DNA of 16,522 bases, from NCBI GenBank assembly GCA_964392965.1, contig CAYMSA010000035.1:1-16522 (forward strand). The letters run 5' to 3'. Positions 1 to 7,227 of this stretch are shown in pieces; position 1 is the stretch's first letter, and every line of letters starts with the position of its first letter. Below the pieces are notes generated by a model. That model saw only the letters and a program-made list of their open reading frames with translations. It searched no databases and was not told where the DNA came from. This DNA is from CAYMSA01 sp964392965 (lineage in GTDB: Bacteria > Actinomycetota > Coriobacteriia > Anaerosomatales > Anaerosomataceae). The translations under genes were made by a program, and so were the position numbers.

Positions 1-1142
1 GTGTAGAAGCGCACGAGGATGTGCGGGAGCCCGGCAGTGCCGCACAGCAGTGCGATGATGAGCGAGTACGTGTAGAGCAGCGGCACCCAGTCGACGGAGT
101 TGCCGTCGAGCGGGTCGACGTACTTGCTGGTGAACGGGCCGAACGGCGACAGCCACTTGTTGCCTGAGACGACGTTGGGCATCGTCATGCCGGCCGCGAG
201 CGTCACTGCGGTCTTCTCGGCGAAGACGATCTTCTGCGAGGGCTCGGCGTCGGTCTTCTCCCACGTGTACGGTTCGCCCGCGGCGAGTGTCACGGCCTCC
301 TTGGCGAGCACCTCGCCCTTGGTGCCGTAGGTGACGACGGTGGCCGCCGTGTCACTCGACGGGATGATCGTGGCCTCCGTGCCGCCGAACTTGAGTTCGG
401 CCTGGGCCGAGTAGGTGACCAGTCGGTCCTCGGCGATGATGAGGCTGTCGTTGTCCGCCGAGGCCACCAGTTGCTGGTCCGCGCCCGTGCGCAACAGGTC
501 TCCCGCCCGGCTCACATTCTCGGCATAGCCGCCGTACACGGTGAAGAGGATGAAGATCGGGATCGAGATGGCGAACATCTTCACCCAGTACTGGAACGCC
601 TGGACGAGCGTGATGCCCTTCATGCCGCCAAGCACGACGTTGGCCGTGACGACGAGGCCGACGACCGCCACGCCCACCCAGTAGGGCGAGCCGAGCAGTT
701 GGGCCAGCGTGATTCCGGCGCCTTTCATCTGTGGCATCATGTAGAAGAAGCTGATGGCGAGCGCGAGCGTGACGGCGACCTTGCGCATGGCCTTGCTGTC
801 GAAGCGGCCCTCGGCGAAGTCGGGGATCGTGTACGCGCCGAAACGGCGCAGCGGGCCGGCGATGAAGAGGAGCAAGAACACGTACCCGGCTGCGTAGCCC
901 ACGGCGTACCAGAGCACGTCGTAGCCGAACTTCATGACCATGCCGGCGATGCCCATGAAGGATGCCGCCGAGAGGTACTCACCGGAGATCGCCGAGGCGT
1001 TCCAGAAGGCGTTCACGCCGCGACCGGCGACGTAGAAGTCGGACGTCGTGCGCGAGAGCCGGGTGGCCCACAGGCCGAGTCCGATCGTCGCGAGCACGAT
1101 CCCGACGACGAAGATCAGGGGGATGATCGAGACGTTGCTCAT
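1..1142 (-). CDS. Sodium:solute symporter, ActP/VC_2705-like (partial, runs off the window start)
   Basis: The first 380 residues of an SSSF-family transporter, which would use the sodium gradient to import a small carboxylate such as acetate at the cytoplasmic membrane. The protein begins MSNVSIIPLIFVVG. It carries family stretches such as DFYVAGRGVNAFWNASAISG and SAASFMGIAG near residues 35-70, a long series of hydrophobic helices, and GTAGLPHILVRFYT at the window edge, which is characteristic of the large ActP-like subfamily. Residues from about 205 to 345 form a long polar, beta-rich segment between two helices. The ATG overlaps the TGA of the upstream small membrane gene as ATGA, so the two are probably translationally coupled. 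The C-terminal part lies outside the window. The family is secure; the substrate is inferred from the DUF485 partner. Confidence 0.9.
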   Translation of the reverse strand, partial: MSNVSIIPLIFVVGIVLATIGLGLWATRLSRTTSDFYVAGRGVNAFWNASAISGEYLSAASFMGIAGMVMKFGYDVLWYAVGYAAGYVFLLLFIAGPLRRFGAYTIPDFAEGRFDSKAMRKVAVTLALAISFFYMMPQMKGAGITLAQLLGSPYWVGVAVVGLVVTANVVLGGMKGITLVQAFQYWVKMFAISIPIFILFTVYGGYAENVSRAGDLLRTGADQQLVASADNDSLIIAEDRLVTYSAQAELKFGGTEATIIPSSDTAATVVTYGTKGEVLAKEAVTLAAGEPYTWEKTDAEPSQKIVFAEKTAVTLAAGMTMPNVVSGNKWLSPFGPFTSKYVDPLDGNSVDWVPLLYTYSLIIALLCGTAGLPHILVRFY

Positions 1143-1486
1143 GGCGTGCTCCCTTCAGGTCGACTGGCGCCGGCGGCCGGCCCGACATAGCCTGGGAGCG
1201 AGGTCACATCGGCCATGCCGACCGCCTCGTCCTCGAAGTCGTTGCTGCGGCGGACGAAGAGCCACGCGAGGAGGATCAGGACCGGGAAGATGCCGAACCC
1301 GAGGACGAACCAGCTCAGCGTGAAGCCGAGGAACGGCGTGCCCATGAGGTCCGGGGCGAACTTGTTGAGGAGCGGTACGATCACGATGATGAGTACGAAC
1401 ACGCTCGCGATGCTTACCGAGAGCCTCAACTGACGGCTCATGACCGTCTTGAGGTACTCCTCACTGTGGATATCCATCTTGCTCAT
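1139..1486 (-). CDS. DUF485-type small membrane protein, symporter partner
   Basis: A 115-residue protein with a hydrophilic start (MSKMDIHSEEYLKTVMSRQ), two hydrophobic helices (about residues 22-42 and 52-78), then a charged tail. This two-helix layout directly upstream of an ActP-type symporter is the usual DUF485 arrangement. The role of the small protein is not well defined; it is thought to assist the transporter. An in-frame ATG lies 27 codons further upstream at 1567, but the extension is polar and low in complexity. I chose the ATG at 1486 because a purine-rich GGGTGGTGGG sits just before it. The last four bases overlap the symporter start (ATGA), which indicates an operon. Confidence 0.8.
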   Translation of the reverse strand: MSKMDIHSEEYLKTVMSRQLRLSVSIASVFVLIIVIVPLLNKFAPDLMGTPFLGFTLSWFVLGFGIFPVLILLAWLFVRRSNDFEDEAVGMADVTSLPGYVGPAAGASRPEGSTP

Positions 1487-1610
1487 CGCGGACCCACCAC
1501 CCTTCGGTTCGGTCGACGTCACCTGTGTCGACACCTCTACCTGTGTGATACCAGTCTGAGACCTCATGCCCGCCAGAGCAGCGAAACGCTCGCTGACGGC
1601 GCAAGCGACT

Positions 1611-1635
1611 GGTGAACGTCACCGTGAGCACGGTG
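1611..1635. promoter_or_regulatory. Overlapping palindromes upstream of the symporter operon
   Basis: Two inverted repeats share bases. GGTGA-ACG-TCACC occupies 1611-1623, and CACCGTG-AG-CACGGTG (7-bp perfect arms) occupies 1620-1635. They lie about 125 bp upstream of the small membrane gene on the minus strand and 220 bp upstream of the PARG-like gene on the plus strand. Such paired dyads are typical of transcription-factor operators, but no regulator is encoded nearby and the assignment is inference. Downstream toward the symporter there is also an 8-bp direct repeat ACCTGTGT (1521-1528 and 1539-1546). Confidence 0.35.
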
Positions 1636-1759
1636 AGCGGCGATCTCGCTTCCCGCACCGATGCCGCGACCGGCGGCCTCCGTGCGGTGGGTAGATGGAA
1701 GGTATTAGGAGGTACTCCTCTGGAGCTGCCGCCTGTGGAGTCTGAGGCGGGGAGTCCGC

Positions 1760-1765
1760 TATACT
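1760..1765 (+). promoter_or_regulatory. Possible -10 element (TATACT) of the PARG-like gene
   Basis: TATACT stands out in GC-rich sequence about 90 bp before the start codon. The expected -35 position holds only a poor match (TGGAGT, 1736-1741), so this is a weak promoter call. The rest of 1568-1854 holds the palindromes noted separately and no convincing open frame. Confidence 0.35.
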
Positions 1766-1810
1766 GCCCGCAACGAGTCGCGACCGGAACCCTGCATAGC
1801 CGAGGGGTAT

Positions 1811-1829
1811 GAACTGCATGAAGCAGTTC
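1811..1829. repeat. Perfect inverted repeat GAACTGC-N5-GCAGTTC before the PARG-like gene
   Basis: Seven-bp perfect arms (1811-1817 and 1823-1829) around ATGAA. The dyad lies between the candidate -10 and the ribosome binding site, 25 bases before the start codon. It could be an operator or a leader hairpin controlling the gene at 1855. Confidence 0.5.
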
Positions 1830-1854
1830 GCACCAGAAGTTGGAGTGATGCGCC

Positions 1855-2850
1855 ATGGGCATCAAGCCGCTCGAGCGAGCGACGTTCGACATCCGCACGC
1901 TCATGACCGAGCACCGGCCGGTGATGCGCCACCCCAACAAGCAGGCCGTCTACGAGATCGCGTGTCCCGACGGCTGTATCGATGACGGCTTCCTCGGCTA
2001 TGTGCGGTGGCCGCTCTTCTACCTGCCGTCCATCGCGCGTCCCACGCGCGTCCTGGACCGCTATCGCGTCAAGCCCACGGTGTACGACTACCAGCCGATC
2101 GACCACGGGCCCGACACCGTGCAGTGGCACGTGAACTTCGCTGACGCCCGGCTCTTCTACGGGTACGGGACGGGCCTCTTCGCCCAGGACGAGATGCAGA
2201 CCGCCGAGCACCCCACCCTCGGCGCGCTTGTCGAGGCGCTCCGGGCGTCGGGACACGTCCCGCTGACCGAGGAGGCCGGCGTACCCACGCCGGTGCTCGT
2301 CTCGGGCGCCCCTCGCTGCTGCACCGTCGACATCGCTCCCGATGCCGCGGCGGGCCGTCCGCGCGGGCTGTACGGCAACGAGTTCTCGGCGGCCCCCGTT
2401 GAGGCGGTCCGGGCGGCCACCAGCATCGTCGATCCGCGCACCCGCACGAACCTCATCGCGATCGCCGCGCCGTCGTACGGCGTGGGTCCGTACGACCGGG
2501 CAACTATCGAGCGCATCCTCGCCACAGCGTACACGGGCTTCCGTGCCGCGGTTGCCGAGTCGATGCGCCTGGCAGGTCCCGTCGGCACTACGGTCGTGAA
2601 CACCGGCTACTGGGGCTGTGGCGTGTTCGGCGGCGACCGGGTCCTCATGTCGCTCTTGCAGCTGATCGCCGCGCAACTGGCCCGCGTGGACCTCCTCGTG
2701 TTCCACACCGTTCACGAGGCGCACCGGGAGCCTTTCGAAGATGCCGTGCGCATCATCACCGAGGAGCTTACGGGCGCTATGACGCCCGATGAGGTCATCG
2801 ACCGTGTGCACGCCATGGGCTTCCAGTGGGGGATGACCACCGGTGTCTGA
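1855..2850 (+). CDS. Poly(ADP-ribose) glycohydrolase-like (PARG/macrodomain) protein, diverged
   Basis: A 331-residue soluble protein that I read as a member of the PARG catalytic family, whose known members hydrolyse poly(ADP-ribose). Three blocks support this. HVNFADARLFYGYGTGLFAQ followed by DEM (residues 92-114) lines up with the PARG signature, where a GGG loop precedes QEE; here the motif is Q111-D112-E113, so the second, catalytic glutamate is kept while the triple glycine is lost. RATIERILATAYTGF (215-229) matches the helix usually reading like RELNKAYCGF. VNTGYWGCGVFGGD (248-261) closely matches the PARG motif TGNWGCGAFGGD. There is no signal peptide. GGAG at 1842-1845 sits nine bases before the ATG. 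Loss of the GGG loop may mean altered substrate choice. The fold is fairly secure; the activity is inferred. Confidence 0.72.
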   Translation: MGIKPLERATFDIRTLMTEHRPVMRHPNKQAVYEIACPDGCIDDGFLGYVRWPLFYLPSIARPTRVLDRYRVKPTVYDYQPIDHGPDTVQWHVNFADARLFYGYGTGLFAQDEMQTAEHPTLGALVEALRASGHVPLTEEAGVPTPVLVSGAPRCCTVDIAPDAAAGRPRGLYGNEFSAAPVEAVRAATSIVDPRTRTNLIAIAAPSYGVGPYDRATIERILATAYTGFRAAVAESMRLAGPVGTTVVNTGYWGCGVFGGDRVLMSLLQLIAAQLARVDLLVFHTVHEAHREPFEDAVRIITEELTGAMTPDEVIDRVHAMGFQWGMTTGV

Positions 2851-2883
2851 CGCCGTCCGGTGGGGCTGCTCTGTGGCGCTGCC

Positions 2884-3339
2884 ATGAGCGCCCTGCCACC
2901 GGGGGACATACCCCTCCCGCCGCTCTGGAAGCGCGTGCTTCCGGCCATCGTCGTGGCGCTCACGAACGTCTTCTTCATCGGCCTCGGGATGGGCGTGCCC
3001 GTCTTCGCGATCCTGTGGGGCATCCCGGTCGGCTGGCGCCTGGCGCGTCGGCACGGCATCGTGGAGCTCACGGGAGAGACCGCCCGCACGATCGCGCTCG
3101 CGTCGGCCGGGCTCGCGGGTGTGACGTTCCTCGTGATGCTCGTTCTCTGGGGGCCGATGGTCCCCGTGGCGTTCGACCCCGCCGTGGATGCGACCGAGTT
3201 CGGCATCCCGCTCATGCTCTACACTTCGCGCGCGTCCGCCGTCGGCTGGGTCGTGCTGATGATCGTCATCTCGCCCGCCCTGCAGTACATGGCTACGGTG
3301 GCGAGCGCCCTCACGACGGCAGCGCTGTCACGCCGTTAG
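2884..3339 (+). CDS. Hypothetical integral membrane protein, about four helices
   Basis: I do not recognise this family. The protein starts MSALPPGDIPLPPLWKRVLP and has hydrophobic segments near residues 15-45 (possibly two helices), 68-90 and 115-140, with a short basic loop RLARRHG. A GTG at 2860 would add eight residues; neither start has a clear Shine-Dalgarno. The gene follows the PARG-like gene by about 33 bases on the same strand, so the two may be co-transcribed. Its TAG stop overlaps the TAA stop of the convergent acyltransferase gene, leaving no room for a terminator. No function can be assigned. Confidence 0.65.
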   Translation: MSALPPGDIPLPPLWKRVLPAIVVALTNVFFIGLGMGVPVFAILWGIPVGWRLARRHGIVELTGETARTIALASAGLAGVTFLVMLVLWGPMVPVAFDPAVDATEFGIPLMLYTSRASAVGWVVLMIVISPALQYMATVASALTTAALSRR

Positions 3340-4529
3340 AGCGGCAGGTCCCAGATCCGCCAGGTCTTGGTGCGCTCGCCGCCCATGCTTTCCGCCGCGC
3401 GGATGATGAGGTCGTTCGTCTCCAGCAGCAGTGAGACGTCACACTCGGTGTAGCCCTTGGTCCGCGTGTGGGCGTACACCTCCTCGTAAAGGAGCGCGTC
3501 GGTGCCGAGGCGCCGGTAGCCCGGGACGATGCCGAAGAAGATGAGCCGGATGCGCTTGATGTGTTTGCGCGTGGCCATGAGCCGGGCGAGCCTCGGCAGA
3601 TCGGAGTTCCCGTACCACTTCCAGCGCGGCTGGAGCGCGGCGTTGGGGTCGGGGAAGGCGCCGAGCACAGCGATCGGCTCACCCTCGTAGTAGGCGAAGC
3701 GGATCAGGCCCGGATCGATGATCGGCTTCAAGGTCTCGGCAAGCGCGTCGGCCTCCCAGTCGGTGATGGGGAGGAAGCCCCAGTTGTTCGCCCAGGCCTT
3801 GTTGTAGATCTCGACGACGAGTCTGATCTCCTCGGTGAACTTCGACATGTCGACGCACCGGGTGGTGATGTCACGGTGTCTGCGCACGCCCTCGGCGATC
3901 CGGTGCAGGCGTGCGGTGACCGGCTTCGTCAGGTCGATGAGGTAGGAGTGATAGTCCATCGCCTTCTGGAAGCCGTACCTCTCGATGAACTCGCGGTAGT
4001 ACGGCGGGTTGTACGTGTGCTCCACGTACACATCCTGGTCGAAGCCGTCGATGAGACATCCCTGGCGTTCGTGCGTGGCGTTCGAGTACTCGCCCGGCCC
4101 CCGGAGCACGGTCGCTCCCTGCGCGCGTGCCCACGTGGCCGCGGCGTCGAGCAGCGCACGGGCCACCTCGTAGTCCTCGATGACCTCGAAGAAGCCGAAG
4201 AACGCGTACGTCTGGCCGTAGTGTTCGTTGAAGCGCTCGTTCACGACCACCGACACCCGCCCTGCGGTCTCGCCGTCGCGATACGCGAGGAAGTGGGTCG
4301 CCCGTGCCGTCTCGTGATACGGATGCGCGGGCGTGAGGAGCCCCTTCATGCCGAGGAGCCGGTTGCCGAGGAGGTCGGCGTTGAGCTGCGGGACCCAGTG
4401 CGGGTCGTCCCGGTAGAGCTTCCAGTGGAAGGCGACGAAGTCCTCGATCCGCGGGTCGCCCAACGGTATCTCGGTCACGGTGACGTGCTCGGCAAGCGTC
4501 GGTGAACCAGCGGTCGATGCGTGGGACAT
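3336..4529 (-). CDS. GNAT-like acyltransferase, about 400 residues
   Basis: A 397-residue cytosolic protein of a widespread bacterial family usually annotated as GNAT N-acetyltransferase or hypothetical. Marks include GETAGRVSVVVNERFNEHYG (86-105), FFGFFEVIEDYEVARALLDA (110-129), GPGEYSNATHERQGCLIDGF (144-163), YNPPYYREFIERYGF (173-187) and, in the C-terminal half, FFGIVPGYRRLGTDALLYEE (331-350), where GYRRLG resembles the acyl-CoA-binding loop of GNAT folds. ATG 4529 was chosen because GAGGAGG sits six bases before it; the open frame continues upstream without such a site. The gene is divergent from the LpxL-like acyltransferase and near an SPT-like gene. A role acylating an amine in lipid synthesis is a guess from this context; the acyl acceptor is unknown. 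Confidence 0.75.
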   Translation of the reverse strand: MSHASTAGSPTLAEHVTVTEIPLGDPRIEDFVAFHWKLYRDDPHWVPQLNADLLGNRLLGMKGLLTPAHPYHETARATHFLAYRDGETAGRVSVVVNERFNEHYGQTYAFFGFFEVIEDYEVARALLDAAATWARAQGATVLRGPGEYSNATHERQGCLIDGFDQDVYVEHTYNPPYYREFIERYGFQKAMDYHSYLIDLTKPVTARLHRIAEGVRRHRDITTRCVDMSKFTEEIRLVVEIYNKAWANNWGFLPITDWEADALAETLKPIIDPGLIRFAYYEGEPIAVLGAFPDPNAALQPRWKWYGNSDLPRLARLMATRKHIKRIRLIFFGIVPGYRRLGTDALLYEEVYAHTRTKGYTECDVSLLLETNDLIIRAAESMGGERTKTWRIWDLPL

Positions 4530-4581
4530 CCAGGCCTCCTCGTGAGTCAAGCGGGAATCAGCGTAGCACTCGCGGGGCGAC

Positions 4582-4590
4582 TGGTATACT
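4582..4590 (+). promoter_or_regulatory. Extended -10 promoter (TGG-TATACT) with near-leaderless start
   Basis: TATACT preceded by TG at the extended -10 spacing. No good -35 is visible, which extended -10 promoters tolerate. Transcription would start about 4596-4597, only four or five bases before the ATG at 4601, and there is no Shine-Dalgarno there. The mRNA is therefore probably leaderless or nearly so. Confidence 0.55.
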
Positions 4591-4600
4591 TGACATCGAC

Positions 4601-5641
4601 ATGACTGACTCACGGGGAATCGCATCGATCGGGACCAGCCGTCGCAACATGGAACTCGTGTTGCGGGCGGCACGTATCGCACCACGTCCGGTGGCGGACG
4701 CGGTGCTCCGAGTAGCGGCCGGAAGACTCGCGCGCGGAACGAGCGCACTCGTTGAGAGCTGCCGCCTGAACCAGTACGTCGTCTCGGGGATGACGCTCGC
4801 CGGTGAGGCGCTCGACCGGGCGGTTCGCGAGAACATCCTGATGATGGGGCGGTTCCCCTACGAGCTCTACAATGCACTCGGCAGACCCGAACGGGAAGAC
4901 GCGCTCGTCGTGCTCGATGAGCGTGCCGAGCGCTTCCTGCGCGCCGAGCGGGAGGACGGTCCGTTCGTCGTCGCGGCCATCCACTACGGCAACTTCGATC
5001 TCATCGCGCGCGTGTTGAGCCGCAACGGCTGGTACCCGCAGGTGTTGTCGGTCCCGGACCCGAGTGGCGGTTACCAGTGGCAGAACGAGCTGCGGCGGGG
5101 CGTGGACATCGAAGTCACGCCCATCTCGGTGGACTCGCTCAAGCAGGCCGCGCGCGGGCTCGCCGCGGGGCGCTCGGTAGTGACCGGTCTCGACTGGCCG
5201 ATGCCCGAGCCCGACAAGATCGAGCCGCGCTTCTTCGGCCACGAGGCGCCGCTGCCGCTGTTGCATGTGCGCATGGCCATGAAGGCGCAGGTCCCCGTCG
5301 TGCTCCTGTGCGCGCCGCGCATGCCCGACGGCCGGTACCATCTCTACGCCTCGGACCCCATCGTGATGGAGGGCGACCGCATCACGCCGGAGACACTGCG
5401 CCTGAACGCCGAACGGTGCACGGCCATCGCCGAGGATGTCATCCGCCGGGATCCGAGCCAGTGGGCGATGTCGCACATCGTGTGGCCCTCTCTGGCCGGA
5501 GGACGTGTGGACGGCGCCAGCCGCGCCGGAGGCGAGCGAACGGACGCCGATGATGCGGTCCGGGAACCGGGCGCGGGTGTGGCCCGCGCCGACGACGGCC
5601 CGGACGATGACGGCGATGCGCGACAGGAGAACCTCACGTGA
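4601..5641 (+). CDS. LpxL/HtrB-type lysophospholipid acyltransferase family protein
   Basis: A 346-residue membrane-associated acyltransferase that would transfer a fatty acyl chain to a lipid hydroxyl or amine at the inner face of the membrane. Residues 128-133 read HYGNFD, the H-x4-D catalytic motif. PLPLLHVRMAMKAQVPVV (218-235) and DPSQWAMSHIVWP (284-296) match later conserved blocks of the LpxL/PIM-acyltransferase family, where the last block normally reads like PEQWLWMH. The final 45 or so residues are a polar, Asp-rich tail unlike the rest. Start ATG 4601 follows the extended -10 closely; an upstream in-frame ATG at 4502 would place that promoter inside the gene. The stop overlaps the next start as GTGA. 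In an actinomycete the acceptor could be a phosphatidylinositol mannoside; the true substrate is unknown. Confidence 0.82.
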   Translation: MTDSRGIASIGTSRRNMELVLRAARIAPRPVADAVLRVAAGRLARGTSALVESCRLNQYVVSGMTLAGEALDRAVRENILMMGRFPYELYNALGRPEREDALVVLDERAERFLRAEREDGPFVVAAIHYGNFDLIARVLSRNGWYPQVLSVPDPSGGYQWQNELRRGVDIEVTPISVDSLKQAARGLAAGRSVVTGLDWPMPEPDKIEPRFFGHEAPLPLLHVRMAMKAQVPVVLLCAPRMPDGRYHLYASDPIVMEGDRITPETLRLNAERCTAIAEDVIRRDPSQWAMSHIVWPSLAGGRVDGASRAGGERTDADDAVREPGAGVARADDGPDDDGDARQENLT

Positions 5642-6318
5642 GCACGGACAACGATATCTCGGAACACAAACGCGTTAACACGACGTTCACCGCGGCGGTC
5701 GAGCGGCGGGCGCTCGCGTGGCTCGCCGAGCGGACGCCGGCGTGGATGAATCCCGATATCCTCACGGGTATCGGCGTGCTCGGTTCGGCCGTGTGCTTCG
5801 TCGGCTACTGGTTGAGCAACGCGAGTCCCTGGTGGCTCTTCTTCGTGAACTTCGGCCTGCTGCTCAGCTGGTACGGTGACAGTCTCGACGGCACGCTCGC
5901 GCGCTACCGTAAGGTCGAGCGGCCCAAGTTCGGCTTCTACATCGATCACACCGTGGACTCGGTGGCCGAGTTCCTCGTCATCATCGGTATCGGGCTCTCG
6001 CCCTATCTGCGCCTCGACATCGCGGCGTTCGCGCTCATCGGTTACCTGCTCATGTCGGTGCACGTCTACCTCATGACGGCGGTGGACGGCTTCTTCAAGA
6101 TCTCGTACGGCAGGTTCGGTCCGACCGAGTTGCGCATCATCATCGCGGTCGTGAACATGGCGGTCTTCTTCGCCGAGGACTGGTTCATGGACATGCTCGC
6201 CTGGGGTCTCAGGCCGTTCGACATCATCGGCATCATCATCGCCGTGGCGCTCGTCGTCGTGTTCCTGATCTCGTCGACGAGGCAGGGACTGCGCCTCGCC
6301 CGCGCCGAGAAGCGGTAG
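5638..6318 (+). CDS. CDP-alcohol phosphatidyltransferase family protein
   Basis: A 226-residue integral membrane enzyme that joins a CDP-activated lipid to an alcohol head group, or the reverse. The full family signature is present: D81-x2-D84-G85-x2-A88-R89, then G99-x3-D103-x3-D107, which binds the metal and the CDP group. The block NPDILTGIGVLGS (38-50) is the usual lead-in to the first helix, and about six hydrophobic segments follow. The start is GTG within the GTGA overlap with the upstream acyltransferase, which indicates translational coupling. The head group (inositol phosphate, glycerol phosphate, choline or other) cannot be told from sequence reading. Confidence 0.88.
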   Translation: MSTDNDISEHKRVNTTFTAAVERRALAWLAERTPAWMNPDILTGIGVLGSAVCFVGYWLSNASPWWLFFVNFGLLLSWYGDSLDGTLARYRKVERPKFGFYIDHTVDSVAEFLVIIGIGLSPYLRLDIAAFALIGYLLMSVHVYLMTAVDGFFKISYGRFGPTELRIIIAVVNMAVFFAEDWFMDMLAWGLRPFDIIGIIIAVALVVVFLISSTRQGLRLARAEKR

Positions 6319-6324
6319 GCGACC

Positions 6325-7227
6325 ATGTTCGGCCTCCATGCGCCGCGCGTCGCGCTCGTTCTGGAGAGTGGGGCGGCGCGCGGGCTTGCGCACATCGGTG
6401 TGCTGAAGGTGCTCGAGGCCGCCGGCGTCAAGCCTGACATCATCACCGGCACGAGCATGGGGGCGCTCGTCGGCGCCTTCTACGCAGCAGGCCTCACGGC
6501 GGCCGAGATCGAAGAGATCGCCGTCGGGTTCGACGTCCGCTCCCTGCGTGCGCTGGCAGACATCTCGATCCGCAACCGCGGTATGCTCAATGGTGACCGG
6601 GTGGAATCGTTCATCGCCGAGCACGTGCCCGCCACGTTCGAGGAGATGCGGGTGCCTTTCGGCTGCGTGGCGACCGATCTGGCGCAGGGACAGCCGGTGT
6701 GGTTCACCTCAGGCGATGTCGTCAAGGCGGTGCGCGCGAGCATCTCGGTGCCGCTCGTCTTCTCGCCGGTGCGCCTGGACGACGCGCTCTACGTCGACGG
6801 CTGCATCACCGAGCCGCTGCCCGTCGCGTGTGCACGTTCGCTCGGAGCCGAGGTCGTGATCGCGGTGAGTGTCGCCGGATCCGGAACGGTCGTGCTCGAC
6901 GGCGCCCAGGGGCGGGAGCCGAGTCTGCTGCGGCTGCTGAACTCGGCTCTGCACGCCGACCAGCCACACGTGCGCGGGTCGTCCAGTCTGGACATCATGA
7001 CAGCGGTCGTCGAGATCACGGAGCGTGAGCTCTCGCGAGCGTCGGAAGCCGAGGCGGACGTGGTGATCCGTCCAGACGTGACCGGAATCACCGGTTTCGA
7101 GTTCCTGGCAGCGCCGTCGGCGATAGCCGCCGGTGAGGCCGCCGCGGTCGCCGCTATGGACGACGTCGTGCGAGTACTCTCAAAGCGGCGAAAGGCGGCA
7201 TGGGGCAAGCGCCCTACCCGCCGATGA
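6325..7227 (+). CDS. Patatin-like phospholipase / RssA-type serine hydrolase
   Basis: A 300-residue hydrolase of the patatin family with a Ser-Asp dyad acting on acyl esters. ESGAARGLAHIGVLKVLE (14-31) forms the oxyanion hole, with ESGAARG in place of the commoner GGGARG. The nucleophile is S44 in GTSMG, and the aspartate is D158 in DGC, where most members have DGG or DGA. PFGCVATDL (111-119) and AVRASISVPLVFSP (135-148) are typical of bacterial RssA/YlbK-like members. No signal peptide is visible, so it is probably cytosolic or membrane-peripheral. It starts six bases after the phosphatidyltransferase stop and is likely in the same operon, fitting lipid remodelling. The C-terminus overlaps the convergent gene by 14 bases. 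Confidence 0.87.
   Translation: MFGLHAPRVALVLESGAARGLAHIGVLKVLEAAGVKPDIITGTSMGALVGAFYAAGLTAAEIEEIAVGFDVRSLRALADISIRNRGMLNGDRVESFIAEHVPATFEEMRVPFGCVATDLAQGQPVWFTSGDVVKAVRASISVPLVFSPVRLDDALYVDGCITEPLPVACARSLGAEVVIAVSVAGSGTVVLDGAQGREPSLLRLLNSALHADQPHVRGSSSLDIMTAVVEITERELSRASEAEADVVIRPDVTGITGFEFLAAPSAIAAGEAAAVAAMDDVVRVLSKRRKAAWGKRPTRR

Noticed and set aside
1759..3054. Long open frame on the minus strand opposite the PARG-like gene
   Set aside because: Its product is rich in His, Arg, Asp and Glu with no family motif, as expected for the antisense of GC-rich coding sequence; the plus frame has clear PARG blocks and a ribosome binding site.
5344..6624. 426-codon open frame antisense to the CDP-alcohol phosphatidyltransferase
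   Set aside because: Charged repetitive composition typical of a GC-rich shadow; the plus-strand frame carries the full catalytic signature.
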